DNA of 38,525 nucleotides from an uncultured Bacillaceae bacterium (lineage in GTDB: Bacteria; Bacillota; Bacilli; Bacillales; Caldibacillaceae), in the NCBI GenBank assembly GCA_937983015.1, contig CALKAK010000125.1, positions 1 through 38,525 on the forward strand, given 5' to 3'. Below the pieces are notes generated by a model. It was not told the origin of the DNA and ran no database searches. It worked only from the letters and a program-made list of their open reading frames with translations. Shown here in pieces: positions 1-7,784 of this stretch. Every line of letters begins with the position of its first letter. The first letter of the stretch is position 1. The position numbers and the translations under genes are program-made.

Positions 1-665
1 GACCATGTAACAGCGCGCTTACCCCCGGTTCGCTTGATATAATAATCGCGCACCGTTTGGTTGTATTCATCAAGCTGTTTTTGCATAACATCTTTATCAC
101 TTACATACGTGTTTTCATGATACACATGCGCCAAAGGCAGACGGGGTTTCTGTTCGTTGATTTTTGCGGGATAACCGATCACTAGGCCGAACAGCGGAAT
201 GACACGTTCGGGAATTTCCAGAAGCTTGCAAACTTCTGGTAGGTTGTTCCGCAACCCACCGATATAGCATATGCCAAGACCCATCGATTCTGCCGCTATC
301 GCCGCATTTTGCGCTGCAATCGCGGCATCGATCAGACCGACCATGAATTTTTCCGTCGTTTCGATCGTCGGGATGACATCAACACCTTCCAGTTCACCGA
401 TGAAGGCATGGCGGTAAAAATCGGCACAGAAAATAAGCAGGTGCCCCGATTCGGCGACAAAATCTTGATTACCGGATAATTCCGCGATCTTCTTTTTCTT
501 CTCTTCATCCGTCACCCCGATGATCGAGTAGGCCTGGATATAGCTGGAAGTCGATGCCCGCTGAGCACAGGCAACGATTGTTTCGATCTGTTCTTTTGTC
601 AGTTTTTTATCTGCAAAATGGCGGACGGAGCGATGGGCAAGAATAGTTTTGATGACTTCGTTCAT
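1..665 (-). CDS. nfrA: NADPH-dependent FMN oxidoreductase (NfrA-type nitro/flavin reductase), C-terminus cut off by the window edge
   Basis: This is a flavoprotein that uses NADPH to reduce FMN, nitro compounds and similar acceptors in the cytoplasm. The frame was read from ATG at 663-665, behind the ribosome binding site GAGGAGG, and stays open to the window start. About 221 codons are present of a family length near 245-250, so some 25-30 C-terminal residues are missing. The N-terminal HRSVRHF (residues 11-17) is the phosphate-binding start of the nitroreductase fold. The segments ASTSSYIQAYSIIG and AAESMGLGICYIGG, the latter in the middle of the protein, match the B. subtilis NfrA (YwcG) pattern as I remember it. 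It is the last gene of the queG-trmL-nfrA series on this strand, 104 bases after trmL. The family assignment is secure; the physiological substrate is not known from sequence. Confidence 0.9.
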   Translation of the reverse strand, partial: MNEVIKTILAHRSVRHFADKKLTKEQIETIVACAQRASTSSYIQAYSIIGVTDEEKKKKIAELSGNQDFVAESGHLLIFCADFYRHAFIGELEGVDVIPTIETTEKFMVGLIDAAIAAQNAAIAAESMGLGICYIGGLRNNLPEVCKLLEIPERVIPLFGLVIGYPAKINEQKPRLPLAHVYHENTYVSDKDVMQKQLDEYNQTVRDYYIKRTGGKRAVTW

Positions 666-703
666 ACCGGTCCTCCTCTACAATGATCCAAAACCAGTTA
701 AAC

Positions 704-720
704 AGAAGGGTTCCCCTTCT
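704..720 (-). terminator. Short hairpin between trmL and nfrA
   Basis: A 7-bp perfect stem (AGAAGGG with CCCTTCT) closes a 3-base loop just downstream of trmL. No proper T-run follows on the minus strand, so it may be only a weak terminator, an mRNA processing or stability hairpin, or chance. Confidence 0.3.
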
Positions 721-769
721 TCAAGCAAAATGCGCTTTTTGTCGAAAATGGAACTTGGGTGCATATTTG

Positions 770-1240
770 CTATTCTAAGCCGGGGAAATTTTGCTGTCTC
801 AGCGCTTCGTAAACGAGGATCGCCGCCGTATTCGCGAGGTTTAACGAGCGAATATTTTCGTTCATCGGAATGCGCAGGATCCGCTCCCTATTTTTCGCAA
901 GTAGATCCTTCGGTAGACCGGTTGTTTCCTTTCCGAAGATAAAATAATGATCTTTATCACGGTCGGAAAAGTCAAAGTCAGAATAAGGTTTTATGCCATC
1001 CGTTTCCACATAGTAGAACTCCCCATCATTCTTCGCGAAAAAATCATCGAGCGAGTCGTAGTAGGTAATATCCACGTACGGCCAGTAGTCGAGCCCAGCC
1101 CGTTTTAACATTTTATCATCGGTGCGAAAACCAAGCGGACGGATGAGGTGCAATTTCGTACCGGTTCCCGCACATGTTCGAGCGATATTTCCCGTGTTCG
1201 CCGGGATTTCCGGCTGGTATAGCACCACATGTATTGCCAC
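770..1240 (-). CDS. trmL: tRNA (cytidine/uridine(34)-2'-O)-methyltransferase
   Basis: This SPOUT-class enzyme transfers a methyl group from SAM to the ribose of the wobble nucleotide (position 34) of certain leucine tRNAs. The 156 residues begin AIHVVLYQPEIPANTGNIAR after the start, the family's signature N-terminus. The deep trefoil-knot motifs are FIFGKETTGLP (about residues 99-109) and IPMNENIRSLNLANTAAI (about 124-141). I start it at GTG 1238-1240, which has an AGAGGTGA ribosome binding site 5 bases upstream. An in-frame GTG three codons earlier is itself part of that site. It lies 75 bases after queG, another enzyme of anticodon-loop modification, so the two are probably co-transcribed. 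The B. subtilis counterpart is called cspR. Confidence 0.93.
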   Translation of the reverse strand: MAIHVVLYQPEIPANTGNIARTCAGTGTKLHLIRPLGFRTDDKMLKRAGLDYWPYVDITYYDSLDDFFAKNDGEFYYVETDGIKPYSDFDFSDRDKDHYFIFGKETTGLPKDLLAKNRERILRIPMNENIRSLNLANTAAILVYEALRQQNFPGLE

Positions 1241-1315
1241 AATGTTCACCTCTTTAGTTGTTGCAACTTGTACGTGAATGAGCTCTTCTCGAAAAAATCG
1301 CTCCGAAAAAAGATG

Positions 1316-2455
1316 TTAAAGGTCGTTATTTAGATTCTCCAGTGCCCTGCGAATCTCTTTTAGCACCACTTCATCTTTTTCTTTTTCCAGAGCAACGTTT
1401 AAAATCGTCGCAGCCTCCGAGGTGCCGATCCGACCTAATGCGTATGCCGCCGTCCCCCGGATCACTGGGCGCGGATCTTTCAAGATGAGCGTTTTTAGTT
1501 CCTCCAGATAGGATTCATCCCGGAAATGGGCGATCGCCAAGATCGCATTGCGCTGAATCGGCTTCTTCCCTCTCCAGGCACCAGCCATATACCCGAAACG
1601 TTCCCGGAATTCCCGGTTACTCATCTGTAGCAATGGTCTTAACAAAGGTTTTGCATCTTCCGGATCCGGTTCGAACTCTTCGTGAATATGAAAATCGATC
1701 CCCCGATTAAAGGGGCATACTTGTTGACATGTATCGCAACCGTACAGACGGTTCCCAATAACCGAACGGTATTCTTCCGGAAAATGATCCTTCGTTTGCG
1801 TTAAATACGAAAGGCAGATTTTCGCATTGATCTGTCCGCCCTGAACGAGAGCACCGGTCGGACAGGCGTCGAGACACTTCGTACAATCGCCGCACTGGCT
1901 CTCAAGCGGCTCATCCGGTTCAAAAGGAATATTCGTGATCATCTCCCCCAGATAAACAAAGGAGCCAAATTCCGGGGTGATGATCGAACAGTTTTTCCCG
2001 CTCCAGCCGATTCCGGCCCGCTCTGCAACCGCTCGATCAGAAAGCTCTCCGGTATCGACCATCGATTTGCAGCGCGCTTCCGGATAACGGGATTTAATAA
2101 ATTCCTCTAGTTTTTGCAAGCGATCGCGCAGGACCACATGATAATCCATCCCCCAGGATGCACGGGCAAAAATCCCTCGCCTTTCACCCTTGGTACCGCG
2201 AACATTGTTCTTCATCCTTGTAGGATAAGCGAGGGCAATGGCGATAATTGACGCCGGTTTATCGAATAGCAAAGCCGGATTGGTCCGTTTTTCAATATCC
2301 GGTTCTTCAAAACCTGAATGGTAGTTTAATTCACGCTGCCTGATTAACCGCGCTTTTAATGTAGTGAATGGATCAGCGCTGGCAAACCCGATTTTATCGA
2401 TGCCGATCGTCTTACTATAAGCGATGATATCTTCTTTCAGTCGTTGCAAATCCAT
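1316..2455 (-). CDS. queG: Epoxyqueuosine reductase
   Basis: QueG catalyses the last step of queuosine synthesis, reducing epoxyqueuosine to queuosine at tRNA position 34 with a cobalamin cofactor and two [4Fe-4S] clusters. The product is 379 residues from ATG 2453-2455, preceded by a GGAGAAGG site; an ATG 18 bases further upstream has no site. Visible features are the conserved MVDTGELSDR segment with the acidic residue Asp134, a ferredoxin-like run with Cys188, Cys191, Cys194 and Cys198, and a second cluster with Cys240, Cys243 and Cys247 (Cys214 lies nearby). The last ~80 residues look like HEAT-type repeats (AIAHFRDESYLEELKTLIL and AAYALGRIGTSEAATIL), as in the longer members of the family. 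The gene is probably the first of the queG-trmL unit. Confidence 0.95.
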   Translation of the reverse strand: MDLQRLKEDIIAYSKTIGIDKIGFASADPFTTLKARLIRQRELNYHSGFEEPDIEKRTNPALLFDKPASIIAIALAYPTRMKNNVRGTKGERRGIFARASWGMDYHVVLRDRLQKLEEFIKSRYPEARCKSMVDTGELSDRAVAERAGIGWSGKNCSIITPEFGSFVYLGEMITNIPFEPDEPLESQCGDCTKCLDACPTGALVQGGQINAKICLSYLTQTKDHFPEEYRSVIGNRLYGCDTCQQVCPFNRGIDFHIHEEFEPDPEDAKPLLRPLLQMSNREFRERFGYMAGAWRGKKPIQRNAILAIAHFRDESYLEELKTLILKDPRPVIRGTAAYALGRIGTSEAATILNVALEKEKDEVVLKEIRRALENLNNDL

Positions 2456-2546
2456 GGGTCCTTCTCCCCACATTTTTTAATCATTCACATCCCGTCATAT
2501 TGTATCATAGTCTCATTGCGGAAATCTTGTCATTTTTTTCCGGAAA

Positions 2547-2593
2547 ACGAAAAAACGCAATGCTTCGTTCATTTCGAAACGAAACACTGCGTT
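2547..2593 (-). terminator. Terminator of the tRNA-Gly gene
   Basis: A long imperfect inverted repeat (2554-2569 with 2578-2593, about 13 of 16 pairs) lies directly downstream of the tRNA on its strand and is followed by TTTTTTCG. This fits a factor-independent terminator for a single-tRNA transcript. Confidence 0.75.
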
Positions 2594-2608
2594 GGCACAT
2601 AAAAAGTA

Positions 2609-2682
2609 TGGAGCGGGTGATGGGAATCGAACCCACGACTACAGCTTGGAAGGCTGTTGTTTTACCACTAAACTACACCCGC
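2609..2682 (-). tRNA. tRNA-Gly (anticodon UCC)
   Basis: The minus strand folds as a complete 74-nt tRNA with encoded CCA. The acceptor stem is GCGGGTG with CACCCGC, followed by discriminator T and CCA at 2609-2611. The D arm contains AGTGGTAAAAC. The anticodon stem ACAGC/GCTGT encloses the loop CTTCCAA, giving anticodon TCC. The T arm carries GGTTCGATTCC. The gene stands alone, with its own terminator, between queG and pepA. Confidence 0.97.
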
Positions 2683-2956
2683 GATAAAGAGAAGTATTTT
2701 CTGTTTTCCTCACGTAGAAGGGAAAAACTAAAAATATGCAAGCGTGTATTCTTGACGCTCTAGTTAATTATTCAGAAAGACAAGCTTTTCATACCGGATT
2801 TTTACAAATGCACATTATATAATACCATGCTTCGTATATTTTGTCCAGTATTTTTGTCAGATTATGTCACTTCTTGTATTTAATATTCAATTTAATTAGA
2901 TTTTTCCTCAAATGTCAATGGTTATGATCGTCGATCCCTTCTCGGGATGCATTCGG
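2683..2956. other. AT-rich intergenic region upstream of tRNA-Gly
   Basis: No coding sequence is convincing here. On the minus strand, TTGACA (2913-2918) lies 17 bases from a weak -10, TTAAAT (2890-2895). This could drive the tRNA gene with a leader of about 200 bases that would be removed by processing. No stronger promoter is visible nearer the tRNA. Confidence 0.35.
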
Positions 2957-2986
2957 AAAAAAGTAGCGGTCCCCCGCTACTTTTTT
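2957..2986 (-). terminator. Terminator after pepA
   Basis: A perfect 7-bp stem, GTAGCGG (2963-2969) with CCGCTAC (2974-2980), is flanked by A6 and T6. It ends a few bases after the pepA stop codon and is symmetric enough to work in both directions. Confidence 0.9.
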
Positions 2987-2990
2987 CTAT

Positions 2991-4502
2991 CTATCGTTCT
3001 TCAGCCAATGGCTGAAAATGCAAGACGAAATCCGCCAGCGTCCGTACCATTACACCGGTAGCTCCCGCCGGTCCGAGATCATGATCGGCCCGGGTGGTAG
3101 CCGTCCCGGCAATATCAAGATGGATCCATGGCGTCTCTTCTGCAAATTCACCGATAAATGCCGCCCCCATAATCGCGTGGCCTTCCCGGGTTGGTGAATT
3201 ATTAAGATCGGCGATTTTACTGTCCCGTACCTTCTCTCGGTCCTTTTCCGTGAGCGGCAAGAGCCAGATCATTTCTCCGGTCTTCCGGGAACGGGCCAAA
3301 AACTGTTCATACAGTCCTTGATGATTCGTGAAGGCACCGGTTTTATCAGTACCGAGGGCGGTGATGACCCCACCGGTTAGTGTCGCGGCATCGATTAGTA
3401 TATCGGCCCCAAGCTCTTTAGCGTAGGTGATGGCGTCTGCCAAAACTAAACGTCCCTCGGCATCGGAGTTGAGCACTTCTACTGTTTTGCCACTCAATGT
3501 CGTGATGACATCATCTGGTTTAAACGCAGAACCACTGATCATATTGTCCGTTGCCGGGATCACCGCAAGGACATTTTGTTCCGGTTTCATCGCACCGATG
3601 ATTTCCATCGCCCCGAGCACGGCCGCAGCACCGGCCATATCCGATTTCATACCGACCATGCCCGTCTTCGTTTTGATGGAATAACCACCCGTATCGTAAG
3701 TGATTCCCTTGCCAATAAGTCCGATCACATCATCCCATTCTGCTTTACCTTGATATTTCAGGATGATCAGGCGTGGTTCTTCGCTCGATCCTTGATTTAC
3801 AGCGAGAATCGCCCCCATGCCAAGCCGTTCTAAATCGGCTTTATGTAAAATGTCGACGGCAAAACCGTATCGTTCTGCGAGTTCACGGGTATAGTTAGCG
3901 ATGTCCGTCGCTTTCAACAAATTCGGTGGCGTATTCACTAGAGTCCGCGCCGAGTTCGTCGCCTTGCCATAAAGGTCCCCAATCTTCAAAGAATCCTTCA
4001 CTTCCGCAGCGTCACCACTGGAATAAACAGTGATCGCCTGAAGGGTATTCTCCACTTTTTTCTTCTTCGTTTTATAACCAGCAAAGCGGTATGTCGCCAT
4101 GCGGCAAGCTTCACCGAGAAGGTAGGCAGCATCCTGTTGCGAAATTGTATCCGTCGTGAAGGTGTCAAGATGAACACTTACCGTCGCGAGCTTCAATTGC
4201 TGAACCTTTTTAAAGGCTTTACCGAAAGCCTCTCGCAGTTCATCTTTCGACACGTTCGCCTTTTTTCCCAGACCGACAAACAGGAATCGTTTCACTCCAA
4301 CCAAACCAAGGGTGGGGATTACGGCCACATGTTTTAATTTGCCGGAAATATCCCCGGCTTTTTGCAATGTCACCAACTCTTCCTGCAATTTCTCATCAAA
4401 ATTCTTGAGCCAGTCACCGAACCCTTCAACATCCTGGAAGACACCAATTAGTAAACATTCTTCCTGGTTTTCGTAATTCAATTCTTTTCTTACTGTATAC
4501 AA
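2991..4502 (-). CDS. pepA: Leucyl (cytosol) aminopeptidase, M17 family
   Basis: This two-metal aminopeptidase releases N-terminal residues, leucine preferentially, from peptides in the cytoplasm and normally forms hexamers. At 503 residues it has the usual family length. All expected active-site residues can be placed: Lys265, Asp270 (in KGITYDTGG), Asp288 (KSDMAG), Asp347, Glu349 and Arg351 (in NSDAEGRLVLADA). They keep the same relative spacing as in the bovine enzyme. Residues 1-170 form the less conserved N-terminal domain. The start is TTG at 4500-4502, with GGAGGGGTG upstream. The B. subtilis counterpart is yuiE, next to yuiC as here. It has its own promoter and terminator, so it is probably monocistronic. 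Confidence 0.95.
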   Translation of the reverse strand: MYTVRKELNYENQEECLLIGVFQDVEGFGDWLKNFDEKLQEELVTLQKAGDISGKLKHVAVIPTLGLVGVKRFLFVGLGKKANVSKDELREAFGKAFKKVQQLKLATVSVHLDTFTTDTISQQDAAYLLGEACRMATYRFAGYKTKKKKVENTLQAITVYSSGDAAEVKDSLKIGDLYGKATNSARTLVNTPPNLLKATDIANYTRELAERYGFAVDILHKADLERLGMGAILAVNQGSSEEPRLIILKYQGKAEWDDVIGLIGKGITYDTGGYSIKTKTGMVGMKSDMAGAAAVLGAMEIIGAMKPEQNVLAVIPATDNMISGSAFKPDDVITTLSGKTVEVLNSDAEGRLVLADAITYAKELGADILIDAATLTGGVITALGTDKTGAFTNHQGLYEQFLARSRKTGEMIWLLPLTEKDREKVRDSKIADLNNSPTREGHAIMGAAFIGEFAEETPWIHLDIAGTATTRADHDLGPAGATGVMVRTLADFVLHFQPLAEER

Positions 4503-4520
4503 ATTAACACCCCTCCATCC

Positions 4521-4549
4521 ATTATAACGGATGAAAGGAGAGATGAAAA
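4521..4549 (-). promoter_or_regulatory. Sigma-A-type promoter for pepA
   Basis: On the minus strand TTTTCA (4544-4549) and a perfect TATAAT (4521-4526) are separated by 17 bases. Transcription would start about 10 bases before the ribosome binding site of pepA, giving a very short leader. Confidence 0.6.
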
Positions 4550-4558
4550 AGCGTTAAT

Positions 4559-4593
4559 AAAAAAAGAAAACGGGTCAATCCTCGCTTCCCGTT
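4559..4593 (-). terminator. Terminator after yuiC
   Basis: A 6-bp stem AACGGG/CCCGTT (4588-4593 with 4569-4574) with a 13-base loop is followed on the minus strand by TTCTTTTTTT. It lies 23 bases after the yuiC stop. Confidence 0.75.
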
Positions 4594-4615
4594 CATATCG
4601 GCAAAAAGTTTTTCA

Positions 4616-5314
4616 TCAACTATCGGAACTAAAACCTAATTGGGAACGGAATACCTGCATCGATTCTTGCTCATTCAATGCTTCCAGTTCTTCGTCTGTC
4701 AGTGTACCATCGCCCATTTCAACGATATACACCTCAACAGTCTTTTTCCCCCACTCGTTATAGACATCCTCTACGGTTTCAAAATAGAGATCGATTTTAT
4801 TCCCTTTAATGGCACCACCTTTATCAGCTACAACCCCATAACCATAATCGGGAATGAACAAAATGGTCCCGATCGGGAAAATCGATAAATCCGCAGCTAT
4901 CGTCGAATACAAATCCCGTTTTACTTTTACACCGGAATAGGTAATACCATAGCCCGGGTCACCGGGACGCTTTCCCGTTGATTCATAACCTGCCGTGTAT
5001 CCAGTGGCCACGACGGTAGTGCTAGGATATTTCTCCCAATTAAAAGCCTCTTCCAGTGCGGGGACTTCCCCTTTAATTTCTTCCGATGAAGAGATCGCTG
5101 TTCGCGGTGTAAAGGCAGCTTTCAACCCTTTCAAACGCATGGACATTTTTTTCATCGGATGTTCTTGTATAAAATCTTTGGCTCCACCGACATCAATCGT
5201 GTGGAGTTCTGCGGCTTCCACTCCGGTTACCTGTAACATGGTCGTAAGGAAAGCGATGACAAACAAGATTGTCATCAAGATCCTGCGCGACCAAATTTTG
5301 ATGATTTTTACCAT
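4616..5314 (-). CDS. yuiC: 3D-domain (MltA-fold) cell-wall protein YuiC
   Basis: The product has 232 residues. A membrane segment at about residues 11-30, preceded by basic residues, acts as a signal or anchor and places the protein outside the membrane. The second half (about residues 97-198) is a 3D domain, named for its three aspartates. The motifs VVATGYTAGYESTG, GYGVVADKGGAIKGNKIDLYF and VEVYIVE are visible. Proteins of this type are related to resuscitation-promoting Sps proteins and to MltA, and cleave peptidoglycan glycan strands by lytic transglycosylation. The start is ATG 5312-5314 with CGGGAGGAGTGA upstream. That ribosome binding site is one arm of a perfect inverted repeat (5323-5378), so translation may be limited by mRNA structure. 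It is separated from yuiB by a terminator. Confidence 0.88.
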   Translation of the reverse strand: MVKIIKIWSRRILMTILFVIAFLTTMLQVTGVEAAELHTIDVGGAKDFIQEHPMKKMSMRLKGLKAAFTPRTAISSSEEIKGEVPALEEAFNWEKYPSTTVVATGYTAGYESTGKRPGDPGYGITYSGVKVKRDLYSTIAADLSIFPIGTILFIPDYGYGVVADKGGAIKGNKIDLYFETVEDVYNEWGKKTVEVYIVEMGDGTLTDEELEALNEQESMQVFRSQLGFSSDS

Positions 5315-5322
5315 TATTTTTC

Positions 5323-5378
5323 ACTCCTCCCGAATCTATTTCTTTCCAAAAAGGACATGCTTTATTCACGGGAGGAGT
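5323..5378. repeat. Perfect inverted repeat covering the yuiC ribosome binding site
   Basis: Arms of 10 bases (5323-5332 and 5369-5378) are exact reverse complements with 36 bases between them. In the yuiC transcript the downstream arm is CGGGAGGAGT, the ribosome binding site, and the upstream arm could mask it. Read on the plus strand, the same sequence again forms GGGAGGAG, eight bases ahead of an ATG at 5386. Confidence 0.7.
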
Positions 5379-5428
5379 AATTTTTATGTATTTTGCTAAT
5401 TTACTAAATTTATTTTTGCGGACAAAAT

Positions 5429-5450
5429 AAAAAAGCCCCCTTTGAGGCTT
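5429..5450 (-). terminator. Terminator after yuiB
   Basis: On the minus strand AAGCCTC pairs with GGGGCTT (one G-U pair), followed by a run of six T. The hairpin begins at the yuiB stop codon. Confidence 0.8.
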
Positions 5451-5772
5451 AAAACATTTGGTATCCCTTTTTCCGTAAAGCTTTCAAAGCGAGACCGGAT
5501 AAAACCGAACCGATAAATCCAGAGGATAAGATGATCACATCCGTTAAATAAAGACCGGTAATCCGTTCCCAGAGATGAAGAAATGATTCACCGGGCTCTT
5601 GCCAATAATTTGCGACACGAATGTCATTGACGAAGAATAAAATGATAACCGGATAAATGATAGCCATCAACCATGTGGTTCTAAAAAGCATGTTTAAAAT
5701 AAAACCGATTCCAAAAAAAAGGACAAAATATAAGACCAATGAAATAATGAATTGCATGACCGAGACGATCAT
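5449..5772 (-). CDS. yuiB: Small membrane protein YuiB
   Basis: A 107-residue protein with strongly hydrophobic stretches at about residues 5-27, 33-48 and 77-97, so probably three membrane helices and a basic C-terminus (KALRKKGYQMF). It matches the conserved Bacillaceae family YuiB by size, hydrophobic profile and position, and has no known function. The start ATG 5770-5772 follows a GAGAAGGGGGAGAGG site. It is the second gene of a yuiA-yuiB pair (73 bases between them), as in B. subtilis. Confidence 0.8.
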   Translation of the reverse strand: MIVSVMQFIISLVLYFVLFFGIGFILNMLFRTTWLMAIIYPVIILFFVNDIRVANYWQEPGESFLHLWERITGLYLTDVIILSSGFIGSVLSGLALKALRKKGYQMF

Positions 5773-5845
5773 TCCCTCTCCCCCTTCTCAAGGACAAGTG
5801 TACAACTTCGTACCAGGGGAGTCAAACAATCGATTTTGAATCCTC

Positions 5846-5974
5846 TCAACGCTTATTTTTTACTTTTCCCGTGCCGTGACAGCAAGGACAGGTTTCCGTG
5901 CCCCACAATACTAACTGCAAATATCCGGCCCCTGCACAGTACACGCATACTTCCGTTCCCTTGGTAACGAGCAT
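5846..5974 (-). CDS. yuiA: Tiny zinc-finger protein YuiA
   Basis: A 42-residue protein, read directly from ATG 5972-5974 to TGA 5846-5848, behind AGAGGTGA. It contains two cysteine knuckles, CVYCAGAG and CPCCHGTG, which repeat the CxxCxGxG element of the DnaJ/tryptophan-RNA-attenuator-inhibitory (anti-TRAP) type zinc finger. The four cysteines of the two knuckles (10, 13, 29, 32) could bind one zinc ion. The middle, YLQLVLWGTETC, matches the conserved B. subtilis YuiA. Function is unknown. It lies just upstream of yuiB and is divergent from yumC. Confidence 0.82.
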   Translation of the reverse strand: MLVTKGTEVCVYCAGAGYLQLVLWGTETCPCCHGTGKVKNKR

Positions 5975-6165
5975 GGTCTTCACCTCTTTTCTCCCGGTTG
6001 TGATTATTCATACTTTAGCAGAAATCAACATTTTTAAAAAGCTTGAAAAATCAGTGAATTTTATCATTGAAAACGCACACATCAGTTTTTTACGCGCATT
6101 TTCTTTGTTATTTGCTTTTTTTATCACAGTACAGCATTAATGCGACAATAAGAGGAGCAGGGCGG

Positions 6166-6195
6166 TTTACTTATGAACAACAAATCGAATATACT
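6166..6195 (+). promoter_or_regulatory. Sigma-A-type promoter for yumC
   Basis: TTTACT (6166-6171) and TATACT (6190-6195) are separated by 18 bases, and the start codon is 47 bases further on. Confidence 0.6.
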
Positions 6196-6242
6196 AAAAT
6201 TTGGATGTCTTGTTTCCAATGATTGATGTAGGGGGAATAATT

Positions 6243-7241
6243 TTGAAAGAAGATCGCCAAATTTACGATATAACGATTATCGGTGGAGGCCCGGCGGGCC
6301 TGTTCGCGGCGTTTTATGGCGGAATGCGCAATGCGACGGTAAAAATTATTGAAAGCTTACCCCAATTAGGCGGTCAGCTAAGCGCGCTCTATCCGGAAAA
6401 ATACATTTACGATGTCGCCGGATTTCCTAAGGTCCGTGCCCGGGATCTAGTGGAAAATCTCATCGAGCAAAGCAAGATGTTTCATCCGACGGTCTGCCTG
6501 GAACAGTCGGTGCAGACCCTGGAAAGGATGGACGATGGCATCATCAAATTGACAACCGACAAAGAGATCCACTTGACGAAAACGGTCATTATCGCCGCCG
6601 GTAACGGGGCATTCCAGCCGAGAAAATTAAAAATTGCCGGCGCGGATCAATACGAGGGAAAGAATCTCCATTATTATGTAAATGATATAACGTTATTTGA
6701 AAATAAACACGTCGTCATTTTCGGTGGTGGCGATTCTGCGGTGGACTGGGCCTTAATGTTAGAAAAATTCGCGAAAAAAGTGACGATCGTCCACCGGCGC
6801 GAGCAATTCCGTGCCCATGAAAGTAGTGTTAAACGAATGTTCAACTCGACGATCGAAGTCATCACACCTTTTATCCCTATCGAGTTAATCGGTGATGGGA
6901 ATCGTATCGAAAAGGTCGTCCTGCAGGAAAATCGTGGCGAAGAGACGAAAACGATCGACTGTGATGAGGTCATCGTCAATTACGGCTTTATCTCTTCCCT
7001 CGGCCCGATCAAAGATTGGGGCCTGGAAATCGATAAAAATTCAATTGTCGTTAATTCTCGTATGGAGACAAATATCCCAGGAGTTTACGCTTGTGGCGAT
7101 ATTTGTACATATGAAGGGAAGGTGAAATTGATCGCCACCGGTTTCGGCGAAGCGCCGATCGCCGTTAACCACGCGAAACAATATATCGACCCAAAAGCAC
7201 GCCTGCAACCGAAACACAGTACCGCGATGTTCGACCAATGA
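6243..7241 (+). CDS. yumC: Ferredoxin/flavodoxin--NADP+ reductase, thioredoxin-reductase-like
   Basis: This FAD enzyme moves electrons between NADPH and ferredoxin or flavodoxin. The product has 332 residues, exactly the length of B. subtilis YumC, when started at TTG 6243-6245. AGGGGG lies 7 bases upstream of that codon; the open frame extends further upstream but without a site. FAD-binding GGGPAG is at residues 14-19, and the family signature IIESLPQLGGQLSALYPEKY lies at about 35-54. The NADPH-binding GGGDSA is at residues 161-166. Near the C-terminus, CGDICTYEGKVKLIATGFGE is the second FAD contact. The CxxC redox pair of true thioredoxin reductases is absent, as expected for this family. 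The gene is monocistronic, with its own promoter and terminator. Confidence 0.95.
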   Translation: MKEDRQIYDITIIGGGPAGLFAAFYGGMRNATVKIIESLPQLGGQLSALYPEKYIYDVAGFPKVRARDLVENLIEQSKMFHPTVCLEQSVQTLERMDDGIIKLTTDKEIHLTKTVIIAAGNGAFQPRKLKIAGADQYEGKNLHYYVNDITLFENKHVVIFGGGDSAVDWALMLEKFAKKVTIVHRREQFRAHESSVKRMFNSTIEVITPFIPIELIGDGNRIEKVVLQENRGEETKTIDCDEVIVNYGFISSLGPIKDWGLEIDKNSIVVNSRMETNIPGVYACGDICTYEGKVKLIATGFGEAPIAVNHAKQYIDPKARLQPKHSTAMFDQ

Positions 7242-7271
7242 AAAACGGAGAAACTCCATATGAAAAAACGA

Positions 7272-7317
7272 AACAAGACATGACCGCTCATACGAGGAGG
7301 GTTATGTCTTGTTTTTT
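7272..7317 (+). terminator. Terminator after yumC
   Basis: The 10-bp arms AACAAGACAT (7272-7281) and ATGTCTTGTT (7304-7313) form a stem followed by a T-run, 30 bases after the yumC stop. Confidence 0.85.
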
Positions 7318-7322
7318 GCCAT

Positions 7323-7348
7323 AAAAAAATGCTGCGAAACGCAGCATT
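7323..7348 (-). terminator. Terminator after yutM
   Basis: The palindrome AATGCTGCG (7328-7336) with CGCAGCATT (7340-7348) has a 3-base loop and is followed by seven T on the minus strand. It is downstream of yutM and back to back with the yumC terminator. Confidence 0.9.
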
Positions 7349-7359
7349 CCCGCACACTA

Positions 7360-7719
7360 TTAACATTTTTCCGGTGTTCCCGCATTCTCGGCCGTGCGGA
7401 ACGAGCTTCCGCAACCACAAGTATATACAGCATTCGGGTTGTCAATGGTAAAGCCGCCACCGAGTAAGGATTCTTTATAATCGATCACCGTACCGTTTAA
7501 AAACGGCGCATGTTCTTTCGCGACGATTACCCGGACTCCATGTTGTTCCGAGAGTTCATCATTTTCATGTACTTCATAATCAACGTTCAACCCGTAGGAA
7601 AGCCCGGAGCAACCTCCGCCATAAACGGAAACGCGAATATACGCATTTTCCTCACCGTTTTCCTTAAGCATATCTTTAATCTGGAAAGCCGCTGCTTCCG
7701 TCAATTGTACGATCGCCAT
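7360..7719 (-). CDS. yutM: A-type iron-sulfur carrier (HesB/IscA family) YutM
   Basis: A 119-residue carrier that takes a nascent Fe-S cluster from the scaffold (here SufU/SufB or YutI) and passes it to target enzymes. The three conserved cluster-binding cysteines are present: Cys37 in GGGCSGLSY, and Cys101 and Cys103 in CGCGSSFRTA near the C-terminus. LLGGGFTIDNPNA is also typical. The start ATG 7717-7719 follows AGGGGGG. The suf operon of this window has no sufA, so YutM is the likely A-type carrier of the cell. It is divergent from yutJ and has its own promoter. Confidence 0.92.
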   Translation of the reverse strand: MAIVQLTEAAAFQIKDMLKENGEENAYIRVSVYGGGCSGLSYGLNVDYEVHENDELSEQHGVRVIVAKEHAPFLNGTVIDYKESLLGGGFTIDNPNAVYTCGCGSSFRTAENAGTPEKC

Positions 7720-7755
7720 CCTAACCCCCCTTTTCCATAATCACACTTAATTTAC

Positions 7756-7784
7756 AGTATATACAGTCTCGAACCAATTCTCAA
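7756..7784 (-). promoter_or_regulatory. Sigma-A-type promoter for yutM
   Basis: On the minus strand TTGAGA (7779-7784) and TATACT (7756-7761) have a 17-base spacer, about 37 bases before the yutM start. Confidence 0.75.

Noticed and set aside
6173..6226. A 17-codon plus-strand frame (MNNKSNILKFG...) before yumC.
   Set aside because: It begins inside the yumC promoter, ahead of the transcript start, so it is unlikely to be translated.
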